From Desulfobulbaceae bacterium UBA5173 (lineage in GTDB: Bacteria; Desulfobacterota; Desulfobulbia; Desulfobulbales; Desulfobulbaceae), in contig DHWV01000114.1 in NCBI GenBank assembly GCA_002413355.1, positions 4,228 to 34,983 on the forward strand: DNA of 30,756 bases, written 5' to 3'. The notes under the pieces are model-generated. The model ran no database searches. It saw only the letters and a program-made list of their open reading frames with translations, and was not told where the DNA came from. This document shows, in pieces, positions 23,360-30,756 of the stretch (positions are counted from its first letter, which is position 1; every line of letters begins with the position of its first letter). Made by a program: the position numbers and the translations under genes.

Positions 23360-24429
23360 CGCTGCACCAAGCGGGCTATGTCGTTGTAGAAGACAAAGAT
23401 CATCAACGTGCCGAGCAGGGCCATGCCGACCTGCTGCGCTCGCATCAGGGCTGTCTCGCCCAGCGGCTTGCGGCGAATAGCCTCAATGCCAAGGAAAACA
23501 AGATGGCCGCCGTCAAGAATCGGAATCGGCAGCAGGTTCAAAATGCCGAGGTTGACCGAAAGCAGGCCGGTGAAATGAATCAGGTTGATCCAGCCCGCCT
23601 TGAACTGCTCACCAGCGATCTCGGCGATGCGGATTGGCCCGCCCAGCTCAGAGGCAGGAATGATCCGCTGGAGCATCTTGACCAAGCCCATGACGGTGAG
23701 CACGATCATGCTCCATGTGTGTTCAAAAGCCAGCATGACCGACTCCGGCAGCGAGACCTTTTTGTACACAACATCCTCAGCGCGGCCCATGCCAAGCAGA
23801 TAGCGTTCCCCGGTCGGCTCGCCGAAGATGTTCTTCACCATGTCGCGCATTGGTGTCGCAGCAATGGTCAGCTCCTCGCTGCCGCGCCGGACGCGCAGCT
23901 CCACCGGCTTGCCGCCGGACGTGCGGATGGTTTCTGAAACCTGCTCCCACACCTTCATCTCCTTGCCATTGATGGACAGCACGATGTCGTCTTTCTTCAA
24001 TCCGGCTTTCTCCGCAGGCGAGCCAGGATTGATCTGCCCGATCTTGGTGGAATCCACCAGATCAGGCATTCCGGCAAAGACAAACATCAGCCAGAAGACC
24101 AGCACAGCAAAGAGCAGATTGAAGAGCGGGCCGCCAAATACAATCCAGAAGCGCTGGCCGACTGTCTTATGCGAGAAAGAGACGGCTTTCTCCGCTTCAG
24201 CGATCTCCTCGCCCGGCTGCTCGCCGTACATTTTCACGTAGCCGCCGAGCGGGAAGGCGGAGATCAGGTATTCGGTCTCGCCCCACTGCTTGCCGATCAG
24301 CTTGTTGCCAAAGCCGAGCGAGAATTTCAGCACCCGCACCTTGAAGAGCTTGGCAAAGAGGAAATGGCCGAACTCATGAACGAAGATGAGGATGCCAAGG
24401 ACGAGGAAAAAGGAAATTGCGGCGTTCAT
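23350..24429 (-). CDS. rseP: RseP-type site-2 zinc metalloprotease
   Basis: A 359-residue inner-membrane protease cleaving anti-sigma factors or remnant signal peptides within the membrane. The zinc site is HEFGH (H18, E19, H22) in the first helix; LPIPILDGGH near residue 300 supplies the third ligand region. One PDZ domain lies in between (INPGSPAEKAGLKKDDIVLSI). Four membrane helices are seen. The E. coli enzyme has two PDZ domains; one is usual in the shorter class. No clear ribosome site precedes the ATG, and the preceding gene is an accessory one rather than dxr. Confidence 0.92.
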   Translation of the reverse strand: MNAAISFFLVLGILIFVHEFGHFLFAKLFKVRVLKFSLGFGNKLIGKQWGETEYLISAFPLGGYVKMYGEQPGEEIAEAEKAVSFSHKTVGQRFWIVFGGPLFNLLFAVLVFWLMFVFAGMPDLVDSTKIGQINPGSPAEKAGLKKDDIVLSINGKEMKVWEQVSETIRTSGGKPVELRVRRGSEELTIAATPMRDMVKNIFGEPTGERYLLGMGRAEDVVYKKVSLPESVMLAFEHTWSMIVLTVMGLVKMLQRIIPASELGGPIRIAEIAGEQFKAGWINLIHFTGLLSVNLGILNLLPIPILDGGHLVFLGIEAIRRKPLGETALMRAQQVGMALLGTLMIFVFYNDIARLVQRWM

Positions 24430-24455
24430 ATCTGGGCTTAAAAAGGAAGAAGTTC

Positions 24456-26165
24456 TTATCGGAGTCGTACTAACAGAGGAGACTTACCCACTATTTCATC
24501 AAATTCTTGGCGGAAGGCAGGGTATCGTTTATATTCTTTGTTTCTTTTCAGATCAAGGAACTCAGCAGCCTTGCTCTGCTGCTCATGCAGAATCAGGCAT
24601 TCCATAAATCCACCTAAGGCCTCAGCCGCTCTGGCATATCCTTTTCGATACTTATTGGAGATGATATGTTCGGCCCGGTCAATAGAAATTCGTTCAACAA
24701 ACTGGAACCATCTTTGTTGTTCAGCCTCTGAGACAGGCAGTTGCAATAGCCGCTTCTGGATTTCATTGGCGAGGAACGAACTGCCATCACGACCGCGCAT
24801 GTATCTGTCAAACAGGGCGTGAATCGTCTTGGCTTCGGCGTTTCCTTTGCTCAGGATAAGCAAGATGGCGACATAAATAACCCCAGTCGTTTTTTTATCG
24901 CCAGACCAGCCAATTGCGGCCTTCTGGTCAATTGCCGCATAGCTTTCCCGCAGTTGCCCCAACAGCAGCATAGTTTTGATGCGCAGAAAAAATACATCCG
25001 GCTTGCTTTTGGCTGGCACGGCTTCAAAGAAAGCAAGCACCTTGGCCAATTCCACTTCACTGACTTGCTGCTTTATCGCCTCCCGCAGCAGATCAGCCAG
25101 ATGCTTCTCGTGCGGCTCTGAGAAAAACTGCTCCCGCTTGCCCTGCACAGCCAAGCGGCTGTCTCCTTTTTTCTCACCCGCCAAACTTAACTGGGCCGCC
25201 GCGACAGCCCGCAGGCGATCAAAAGGCATGGCGTTCAATGCCTCCTGCGCAGCCTGCGCCAGCTCATCCCACGCCTTGCTGTCCCGAAGCTGATCCAGCC
25301 AATACAAATAGCCAACTGGAAGGTTTCGTTGACGAGCTTCCGCCGAAAGCCCTTGGATGCCGTCCAGCCAGAGAACTGCCTCCAGATACAGAAGCACCGC
25401 CCGGCTATTGCTGAGGTGGCGCAGTTTTTTCTGTGTTTGTTTCAGAAAATCGTTCCAACCTGCCAACTCACCAAACCGTGCGTCAAATACGTCCCGAAGC
25501 GAAGGGAAAATTTCCGCCGCCGGATTATAACCGACTCCAAAGCCTTGCCGTTCCGCCTCAGTTTTTCGCTCCGCTTCCATTGCCGCGAGGACGCGCTTGG
25601 CGCGCTCTTTTTCAGAAGATGTTTCATAGACGCAGCGGCAATATCTGGCTAAGGTTTCCCGCCAGTTCACATTCAGTTCGTCGTAAGCAATCCAATAATC
25701 CAAACCTGCGCCGTGCAGTACCAAATCAATTAACTGCTGATAGACCTTGCTGGCAAGTTCCAGTTTCCCTTCCAGAAACAGCCTGTCTGTCTCGGCAAAC
25801 AAGGCTTCGAGAGTTTGCTGCTGTTTTACTGAAATACTAGGAAACTCTTCGTCATCGCAATAGCCATCTTCCCAGTGTTTTTCGTAATATGAACCATCCT
25901 CGATGGACTTTTGCCAAACAGCAATATCATCTATAAGTTTTTTCGCCTTCGCTAAGATGCTTTTTTCCTGTGCCGCTGCTGATTGCTGAACGTTGACCGG
26001 CACTGTAACAATAGATAATTTCTTCAGAAAATCCGTTCGTTCTTCAGCAGAAACATCAAGAGCGGCTTGGCAAAGCAAGTCAATGAGTTCTTCTTTAGTC
26101 AGCTTGGCGCAATACGTTTTGATCGTCTCAAGAAAAGGCTTCAGTGCTAATGTTTTACCTTGCAT
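24456..26165 (-). CDS. Large helical repeat protein of unknown function
   Basis: A 569-residue soluble protein that I cannot place by name. The N-terminus (LTKEELIDLLCQAALDVSAE) is a small helical domain. The rest is nearly all helix with TPR-like pairing: LFLEGKLELASKVYQQLIDLV, AVLLYLEAVLWLDG, YLYWLDQLRDSKAWDELAQAA. The C-terminus RNKEYKRYPAFRQEFDEIVG resembles the tails of helical proteins linked to SWIM zinc-finger proteins. No enzyme motif is visible. It lies between the CHAT gene and rseP with no strong ribosome site. Its position beside a CHAT protease makes a scaffold or substrate role possible, but that is inferred. Confidence 0.6.
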   Translation of the reverse strand: MQGKTLALKPFLETIKTYCAKLTKEELIDLLCQAALDVSAEERTDFLKKLSIVTVPVNVQQSAAAQEKSILAKAKKLIDDIAVWQKSIEDGSYYEKHWEDGYCDDEEFPSISVKQQQTLEALFAETDRLFLEGKLELASKVYQQLIDLVLHGAGLDYWIAYDELNVNWRETLARYCRCVYETSSEKERAKRVLAAMEAERKTEAERQGFGVGYNPAAEIFPSLRDVFDARFGELAGWNDFLKQTQKKLRHLSNSRAVLLYLEAVLWLDGIQGLSAEARQRNLPVGYLYWLDQLRDSKAWDELAQAAQEALNAMPFDRLRAVAAAQLSLAGEKKGDSRLAVQGKREQFFSEPHEKHLADLLREAIKQQVSEVELAKVLAFFEAVPAKSKPDVFFLRIKTMLLLGQLRESYAAIDQKAAIGWSGDKKTTGVIYVAILLILSKGNAEAKTIHALFDRYMRGRDGSSFLANEIQKRLLQLPVSEAEQQRWFQFVERISIDRAEHIISNKYRKGYARAAEALGGFMECLILHEQQSKAAEFLDLKRNKEYKRYPAFRQEFDEIVGKSPLLVRLR

Positions 26166-26215
26166 CTTTTTAATAAATTAAAGCATTGGAGGAGCTTCCC
26201 GTTTTCCCAAGGACT

Positions 26216-26338
26216 CTAATGGCTGTGCAGACTTTCCGCGATTTCAAGATACGGGTCAACCTCGGCATCAATGACGAAAAGTTCGTTTTCTTGGCGGAGA
26301 AGGTCAAGGTGGTGACGGAGATTGGTGATAGAGGGCAT
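26216..26338 (-). pseudogene. N-terminal fragment of a UbiD-like decarboxylase
   Basis: The minus strand reads 40 codons: MPSITNLRHHLDLLRQENEL, then FVIDAEVDPYLEIAE, and then diverges to a stop. The layout (a helix, a strand with ELFVIDAEVD, and LEIAE) is that of the first 40 residues of UbiD/MenA-type decarboxylases. Nothing of the remaining 400 or so residues is in the window. The fragment overlaps the last codons of the CHAT gene in another frame and ends about 50 bases before the 569-residue gene. It is probably a leftover from recombination. The plus-strand reading of this stretch is a shadow. Confidence 0.55.
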
Positions 26339-27397
26339 ATTCAGCATGAGAAGGTTTTACGATTATCAGTTCTTCAGCTACCACCCCATCTTTTACGAAT
26401 AGCTCTGGCGTATCATCCTCATCTATATTTTCCATCATGAGAAGAGCTTTCGCTTGCTCAAATGCTTTTTTAACAGAAAATCCGAAGCCTATAGAAGAAT
26501 AGAGCTGAGAAGAAAAAATACGCGCTGCTTCGTCACCAATACTTGTTTTCATGCCGATAGCTGCTTCAACATGTTCAGTCACTGCTTCTGCTTGATTATG
26601 AGAATAGCATGTGTTGAAAAATACTAAACGAATACCTTCAGATGAAGCCATCATGGCCTGAACTATCGCTTCTTTAGTGATAAATTTAGCATTTCCTTTT
26701 GAATCCTGAAAAACTATTTCGTCGTTAGCCGATCCGTGTCCGCTAAAATGAACGATAGATGGATTATGTTCATTCAACGATTGCAAGACATCTATCGTTC
26801 TGATTGCCCAGCAAGAAATGAAGTTGATCGAATCTCGATGTTTACTTTTCCTGATCATCTCTGAGATAGAACGAGCCTCTTCATCTAAACGTAATTGCGG
26901 CTGGTCAATTGGATTGGAAGCAAGAAACAATACATTAATTTCCTCAGGGAGTTTCTGTATGCTCTCCAATGTTCGTTGTGTTTCCTGGTGCAGCCTTCCA
27001 TGCTTAGTTATCACGTTGCTCATATCATCCATACGTTTTTTATGCTCACGTTCTTGCTTTTCGTTTAGACGTTGTCGTTTTTTAGATTCCTGCTCCTCCT
27101 CGCTGGTAACTTTTTTTCTTCTGAATTTAATTCTTTGTACTTATTTGCTATCTTAGATTCAATATCAGCAATCTTTTTCTCAATATCAGCTAACTCTTTC
27201 TGATAACGCTCTATGTCACGTCGCTTAGACTGAATAGTACTCTGGCTTGTCGTGCTATTTAATGCCTGAGAAGCACTTTGAAGTTTTGCATACAAATCAG
27301 CTCGTTTTTTCTGCTCACGAGATTTATCACCTTGCAATTTAGCAATTTCTTCTCGTTTGCGTTCAGCATTACGTCGATACATATCAAGAAGAGACAT
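26304..27397 (-). CDS. Coiled-coil CHAT protease, split by a -1 frame change
   Basis: Two overlapping frames make one 364-residue protein. The first (27397-27065) is a long coiled coil (MSLLDMYRRNAERKREEIAK onward). At 27116-27110 it meets A AAA AAG; a one-base backward slip enters the second frame (KKVTSEEEQESKKRQRL), which keeps the coiled coil and leads into a CHAT caspase-like domain. That domain shows EINVLFLASNP, LRLDEEARSI, VHFSGHG (fused His221) and FFNTCYS (fused Cys264). Without the slip, the first frame stops after 110 residues. CHAT proteases act in bacterial cell death and defence. The last residues (SHAEYALYHQSPSPP) come from UbiD-like DNA, so the natural end was replaced. AT-rich, island-type DNA. 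Confidence 0.8.
27110..27116 (-). promoter_or_regulatory. A AAA AAG slippery heptamer
   Basis: The heptamer is positioned with the zero-frame codons AAA and AAG, exactly as in the E. coli dnaX -1 frameshift site. It is part of a seven-A run. No clear upstream Shine-Dalgarno-like stimulator or downstream hairpin is seen. A one-base deletion or sequencing error in the A-run is the alternative. Confidence 0.5.
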
Positions 27398-27434
27398 GAT
27401 TTTAGCAGATTAATCGGCTATGGATACTTTGTTG

Positions 27435-27440
27435 ATTATA
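27435..27440 (-). promoter_or_regulatory. Candidate -10 box for the CHAT gene
   Basis: The minus strand reads TATAAT 38 bases before the coiled-coil start. No good -35 is visible. Its presence would make the island independent of the uppS-dxr promoter. Confidence 0.35.
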
Positions 27441-27566
27441 CGAATCAAATAAGATTTTCTTTTCATGCACAGGCGTGATGCGTCATCGCCGTTTTGCTCA
27501 ATCCTTCAACGCTCATCTCACTCCAAAGGCTTTGCCATTCTGTGTAATCAAACAGCTCGAGGCTGA

Positions 27567-28733
27567 TCAAGGCACGTTTATCTTGTTGCATTGTTCTCTC
27601 GCCAGCTCGCGCGCCCTTCTGTCCGCTGCCAGAATCTCAGCAAGATCAAGGTCATTGCCAGCGGAGAACTGCGCCAGCACTGCTTCCACAACTTGTGCAA
27701 TATCAGCGAAAGCAATCATGTTGTCAAGAAAGGCGGCCACCGCGACTTCGTTGGCGGCGTTCAGCACCGCAGGTTTCACTCCGCCTTCCTTTAACGCGGC
27801 AAAGGCAAGACCGAGGGCCGGAAAGCGGTCATAGTCTGGAGGCTCAAAGTTGAGGCTGCCGCAGGTGGACAGGTTGAGCGGCGACAGGCCGAGATTAAGC
27901 CGTTCAGGATAGGACAGCGCATAGGCGATGGGAATGCGCATGTCGGGAATGCCGAGCTGGGCTACGACCGAGCCGTCAACGTACTCAACCAGCGAGTGGA
28001 CGATGGATTGCGGATGCACCACCACTTGGATTTTCTCCGCCGGGATATCGAAGAGCCAGCGCGCCTCGATCACCTCCAGCCCCTTGTTCATCAGCGTGGC
28101 GGAATCAATGGAAATCTTCCGGCCCATGTTCCAGTTGGGATGCGCCAAGGCTTGGGCAGGCGTGGCGCAGGCAAGCTGCTCCGGCGAAAAAGTGCGGAAC
28201 GGCCCGCCCGACGCGGTGAGGATGAGCATGGCCACATCGTCGCGGCGGCCCGCTTCAAGGGCTTGAAAGATGGCGGAATGCTCGGAGTCAATCGGCAGCA
28301 GCGACACCTGATGCTCGCGCACCGCCTGCATGACGATCCGCCCAGCCATGACCAAGGTTTCCTTGTTAGCTAGGCCGATGTCCTTGCCCGCCTTAATTGC
28401 GGCCAAAGTCGGCAGCAGGCCAGCGGCCCCGACCACGGCAGTGATGACCATCTGCGCGGCAGGCACGGTGGCGACCTGAATATTGCCCTCGTCGCCCCAG
28501 GCAATTTTCTGCCGCCAAGACGCAGGCAGCAGCTCGGCCAGCCGCGCTGCCGTTTTCTCGTCGGCAACGGAGATGCATTCCGGCTGAAACTCTAATACTT
28601 GCGCGGCCAGCTCGGCGATGTTTTTGCCTGCGGCCAGCCCAACGATGCGGAAGCGGTCAGGAAAAGCCCGAACCACGTTCAGCACATTTTTGCCAATGGA
28701 GCCGGTGGAGCCGAGCAGTGCGAGCGTTTTCAT
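27567..28733 (-). CDS. dxr: 1-deoxy-D-xylulose 5-phosphate reductoisomerase
   Basis: A 388-residue NADPH enzyme making MEP in the non-mevalonate isoprenoid pathway. Seen: ALLGSTGSIGKNVL (NADPH loop), LANKETLVMAG, LLPIDSEHSAIFQAL (metal site), ILTASGGPFR and LMNKGLEVIEARWLF. The ATG at 28733 overlaps the cdsA stop as ATGA and starts the NADPH loop properly; a frame extension of five codons is not needed. Its usual neighbour rseP is displaced by the 3-kb island. Confidence 0.95.
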   Translation of the reverse strand: MKTLALLGSTGSIGKNVLNVVRAFPDRFRIVGLAAGKNIAELAAQVLEFQPECISVADEKTAARLAELLPASWRQKIAWGDEGNIQVATVPAAQMVITAVVGAAGLLPTLAAIKAGKDIGLANKETLVMAGRIVMQAVREHQVSLLPIDSEHSAIFQALEAGRRDDVAMLILTASGGPFRTFSPEQLACATPAQALAHPNWNMGRKISIDSATLMNKGLEVIEARWLFDIPAEKIQVVVHPQSIVHSLVEYVDGSVVAQLGIPDMRIPIAYALSYPERLNLGLSPLNLSTCGSLNFEPPDYDRFPALGLAFAALKEGGVKPAVLNAANEVAVAAFLDNMIAFADIAQVVEAVLAQFSAGNDLDLAEILAADRRARELAREQCNKINVP

Positions 28734-29527
28734 GCGAAAAATCCCCACGAAAGCAGGCTGTAAAGCAGCGGGGCGGCGAAGAGCAGGCTGTCGGCGCGGT
28801 CGAGCAGGCCGCCGTGGCCTTTCAGCATGGTGCCGGAATCTTTGCAGCCAGTGCCGCGTTTGATCACTGATTCAAGCAGATCGCCGATTATGCCGACAGC
28901 GGCGAGCAACACAGCGGCAAGGGCGATTTTCAGGGTGCTGATTTCCGGCAGGAGCAAACAGCCGAGCAGCACAGCCACGAGCACCGCCGCCAGCAGGCCG
29001 CCATACGCGCCGTTAATGGTCTTGCCCGGACTGATCGGCAGGCAGAGCTTGCGTTTGCCAAAGGCACGGCCCGCGTAATACGCCCCGGTGTCAGAACCGG
29101 CGGTGATGGCCGTGAGAATCAGCAGCCAGTGGCTGCCGTCGGGCAGGACATGCAGCAGGACGATGAAGCCGCAGCAGAGCGAAACGTAGAAGACGGAAAA
29201 GCCCGCGTTGAGCAGGAAAGCCAGCGGGTCAGCAAAGGCGGTGTAGAAGAAGATGACCAAGAGGGCGAGGCCGAGCAGGGCGAGATAGCTGCCGGTCAGC
29301 ACTGCCGCCGGAGTGCCTGCGTAAGCGGCCAGCACTGGGCTGAGGCTGGCGGCGATGGCCAGCACCCGCACCCCGGAGCCGGGAGTTTTCACCGCCATGC
29401 GGAAGAACTCGCGCAGGGCCGCCGCCGCGCCGACTGCCATGACAAACCAGAAAATCAGCGGCGGGGCAACATAGAGCAGCAGCACCCACAGCGCGGCCAT
29501 GAGGAAGCCGGGGACGAGGCGGTTCAT
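28730..29527 (-). CDS. cdsA: Phosphatidate cytidylyltransferase
   Basis: A 265-residue polytopic inner-membrane enzyme making CDP-diacylglycerol from phosphatidate and CTP. The family signature is in the C-terminal part: SVIKRGTGCKDSG, then GHGGLLDRADSLLFAAPL. About seven membrane helices are present. It starts one base after the lipoprotein stop and has no clear ribosome site of its own, so its translation may depend on that gene. It overlaps dxr by four bases. Confidence 0.94.
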   Translation of the reverse strand: MNRLVPGFLMAALWVLLLYVAPPLIFWFVMAVGAAAALREFFRMAVKTPGSGVRVLAIAASLSPVLAAYAGTPAAVLTGSYLALLGLALLVIFFYTAFADPLAFLLNAGFSVFYVSLCCGFIVLLHVLPDGSHWLLILTAITAGSDTGAYYAGRAFGKRKLCLPISPGKTINGAYGGLLAAVLVAVLLGCLLLPEISTLKIALAAVLLAAVGIIGDLLESVIKRGTGCKDSGTMLKGHGGLLDRADSLLFAAPLLYSLLSWGFFA

Positions 29528-29528
29528 T

Positions 29529-30035
29529 TTATTTTGATTCGGCTACAGTTTCACTCTGGATCCATTTACCATTATCTTGTATCATTGTAAATATGATAAA
29601 AGCTCCATCTTTCATATTTGCAATATTATCTCTGAACCTTTTGTAAACCGGCGCATCTTCTGGTATTCCAGTGTAACGATCTGGACTGCTCCGTATAACT
29701 GGAACTTGTGCCTTTAAATATGTAATAAATGCTTCTCTATCCTCCAAGGATAGAGCCTTCCATTGATCTTCTGGAATCCAGATACATGCCTGAACAGAAG
29801 GAAAGTTGGTTCCCCAGACATCAAGTCTGGCATCCTGTGTTCGAGCGAGAGCTGCTTGGTGAATAGCTAAACCACGTGATACAAGTTCTTTTGGATATGT
29901 CGGAGCTTTCGGTTTTACAGGTTCTTCCTTTACAGGAGATGTTGACAAAACAGGCTGTTGCGATGTTTGGTTATCGCACGCTGCAAACATGCAAATGGAA
30001 ATACAGGCGACAGCAAATAAAGTTAGAGGTCTCAT
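29529..30035 (-). CDS. Putative lipoprotein of unknown function
   Basis: A 168-residue protein with a lipoprotein signal: hydrophobic LFAVACISICMFAAC with the lipobox Cys at residue 20. A Pro/Lys/Glu-rich linker follows (SPVKEEPVKPKAPTYPKELV). The remaining part is a small domain (WIPEDQWKALSLEDREAFIT, then DNGKWIQSE). I do not recognise the family. The DNA is more AT-rich than uppS and cdsA on either side, and it lies inside the usually contiguous uppS-cdsA pair, so it is probably acquired. No Shine-Dalgarno is obvious. Confidence 0.7.
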   Translation of the reverse strand: MRPLTLFAVACISICMFAACDNQTSQQPVLSTSPVKEEPVKPKAPTYPKELVSRGLAIHQAALARTQDARLDVWGTNFPSVQACIWIPEDQWKALSLEDREAFITYLKAQVPVIRSSPDRYTGIPEDAPVYKRFRDNIANMKDGAFIIFTMIQDNGKWIQSETVAESK

Positions 30036-30067
30036 TTAATAGTGATATCCTTTTATTTTTAGTATGG

Positions 30068-30756
30068 TCATTTGACCTCCACCTGTTCCCCCGTTTTGCC
30101 AAAACGCCGCTGTCTGCTGGCGTAAATCTGCAATGCCTCAAAGAACTGCTCGCGGCGGAAATCCGGCCAGCGGGTTTCAGTGAAATACAATTCGGCGTAG
30201 GAAAGCTGCCAGAGGAGGAAATTGGAAAGCCGCTGCTCGCCGCTGGTGCGGATGAGCAGGTCGGGATCGGGCTGCCCGGCGGAATAGAGGCAGCCGCTGA
30301 AGAGCTGCTCGTCAATCTCCTCCGGCCTGAGCTGGCCTGCGGCACAGCGGCTGCCGACCTCGCGCACCGCCTGGAGCATCTCGGTGCGGGAGCCGTAGCT
30401 GAGGGCCAGATTCAGCCGCAGGCCCGGACAATCGGCGGTCTCAGCGATGACCCGTTCCAGCACCGCCCGCGCATCGTCCGGCAGCCGCTCTTTCTGGCCG
30501 AAGCAGTCCAAGCGGATGCCGTTTTTTTTCATGGCATCCAGCTCGGCCTGCAAAAACGTTTTGAGCAGCATCATCAAGCCTTTGACCTCAAGACCGGGCC
30601 GCTGCCAGTTCTCGGTGGAAAAGGCGTACAGGGTCAGGTGGCGGATGCCGATTTCGCGGGCAGCTTCGACAATCTCCCGCACCGAATCAACTCCGGCTTT
30701 ATGACCGAAGAGCCGGGGCTGATGCCGGTCTTTGGCCCAGCGGCCATTGCCGTCCA
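30068..30756 (-). CDS. uppS: Undecaprenyl diphosphate synthase, N-terminus cut by the window
   Basis: The last 229 codons of a cis-prenyltransferase adding isoprene units to farnesyl diphosphate, making the carrier for peptidoglycan and O-antigen. The fragment opens with DGNGRWA, the catalytic Asp motif, so only about 15-25 residues are missing. Also seen: LTLYAFSTENW, ALSYGSR and DLLIRTSGEQRLSNFLLWQ. It heads the uppS-cdsA-dxr-rseP-tsaB cluster. Confidence 0.95.
   Translation of the reverse strand, partial: DGNGRWAKDRHQPRLFGHKAGVDSVREIVEAAREIGIRHLTLYAFSTENWQRPGLEVKGLMMLLKTFLQAELDAMKKNGIRLDCFGQKERLPDDARAVLERVIAETADCPGLRLNLALSYGSRTEMLQAVREVGSRCAAGQLRPEEIDEQLFSGCLYSAGQPDPDLLIRTSGEQRLSNFLLWQLSYAELYFTETRWPDFRREQFFEALQIYASRQRRFGKTGEQVEVK

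Noticed and set aside
26186..26440. Plus-strand 84-codon reading frame starting MEELPVFPRTL
   Set aside because: It lies opposite the UbiD-like fragment and the CHAT 3' end, both of which give better family-like sequence; the plus reading has no support beyond being open.

Overview
The window reads like the chromosome of a Gram-negative, moderately GC-rich, anaerobic or microaerophilic deltaproteobacterium. The best guess is a Desulfobulbaceae cable bacterium (Candidatus Electronema/Electrothrix type). That guess rests mainly on a secreted truncated-hemoglobin/pentaheme cytochrome c fusion at 14029-16095, a combination I associate with cable-bacterium genomes from memory. It is supported by hybrid cluster protein, several outer-membrane barrels, and ROCO, CHAT and SUMF1-fold genes of the sort carried by multicellular bacteria. 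No database was consulted, so the taxonomy is an inference.

Layout. (1) 1-1121: the end of hcp, convergent with prepilin peptidase pilD. (2) 1287-5217: an orphan HsdR-N-like nuclease-fold gene, then a tight housekeeping run pyrK-pyrD-aroD-aroE. (3) 5231-9675: an accessory insert between aroE and aroA. It holds a SUMF1-fold protein, a frameshifted GIY-YIG nuclease gene enclosed by an inverted repeat, a gene-less hairpin copy of the same repeat inserted into one of two copies of a 68-bp direct repeat, a 23-bp tandem repeat, a ROCO GTPase and a PilZ protein. (4) 9826-13894: aroA, a TraB-family membrane protein and an exported beta-helix protein. (5) 13943-18195: a strong promoter and the hemoglobin-cytochrome gene with its own terminator, then three genes for exported proteins: an internally duplicated small protein, a YtkA-like protein with a Met/His cluster, and an outer-membrane barrel. 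(6) 18254-21564, minus strand: a FadL/PorV-like barrel, two Cys-containing secreted proteins of unknown function, and KDPG aldolase. (7) 21904-22635: cmoA. (8) 22655-30756, minus strand: the envelope/isoprenoid cluster uppS-cdsA-dxr-rseP-tsaB, interrupted twice. A lipoprotein gene lies between uppS and cdsA. A 3-kb AT-richer island between dxr and rseP holds a coiled-coil/CHAT protease split at a dnaX-like A AAA AAG heptamer, a UbiD-like gene fragment, and a 569-residue helical protein.

Function. The housekeeping genes cover pyrimidine and chorismate synthesis, undecaprenyl phosphate, CDP-diacylglycerol and MEP-pathway isoprenoid synthesis, site-2 proteolysis, and tRNA modification (cmo5U and t6A). 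The hemoglobin-cytochrome region is the best candidate for an unusual system: a periplasmic heme protein that could bind O2 (or NO) and pass it electrons, next to exported proteins that may help it. The accessory inserts look like defence, signalling or cell-death genes with signs of recent DNA movement.
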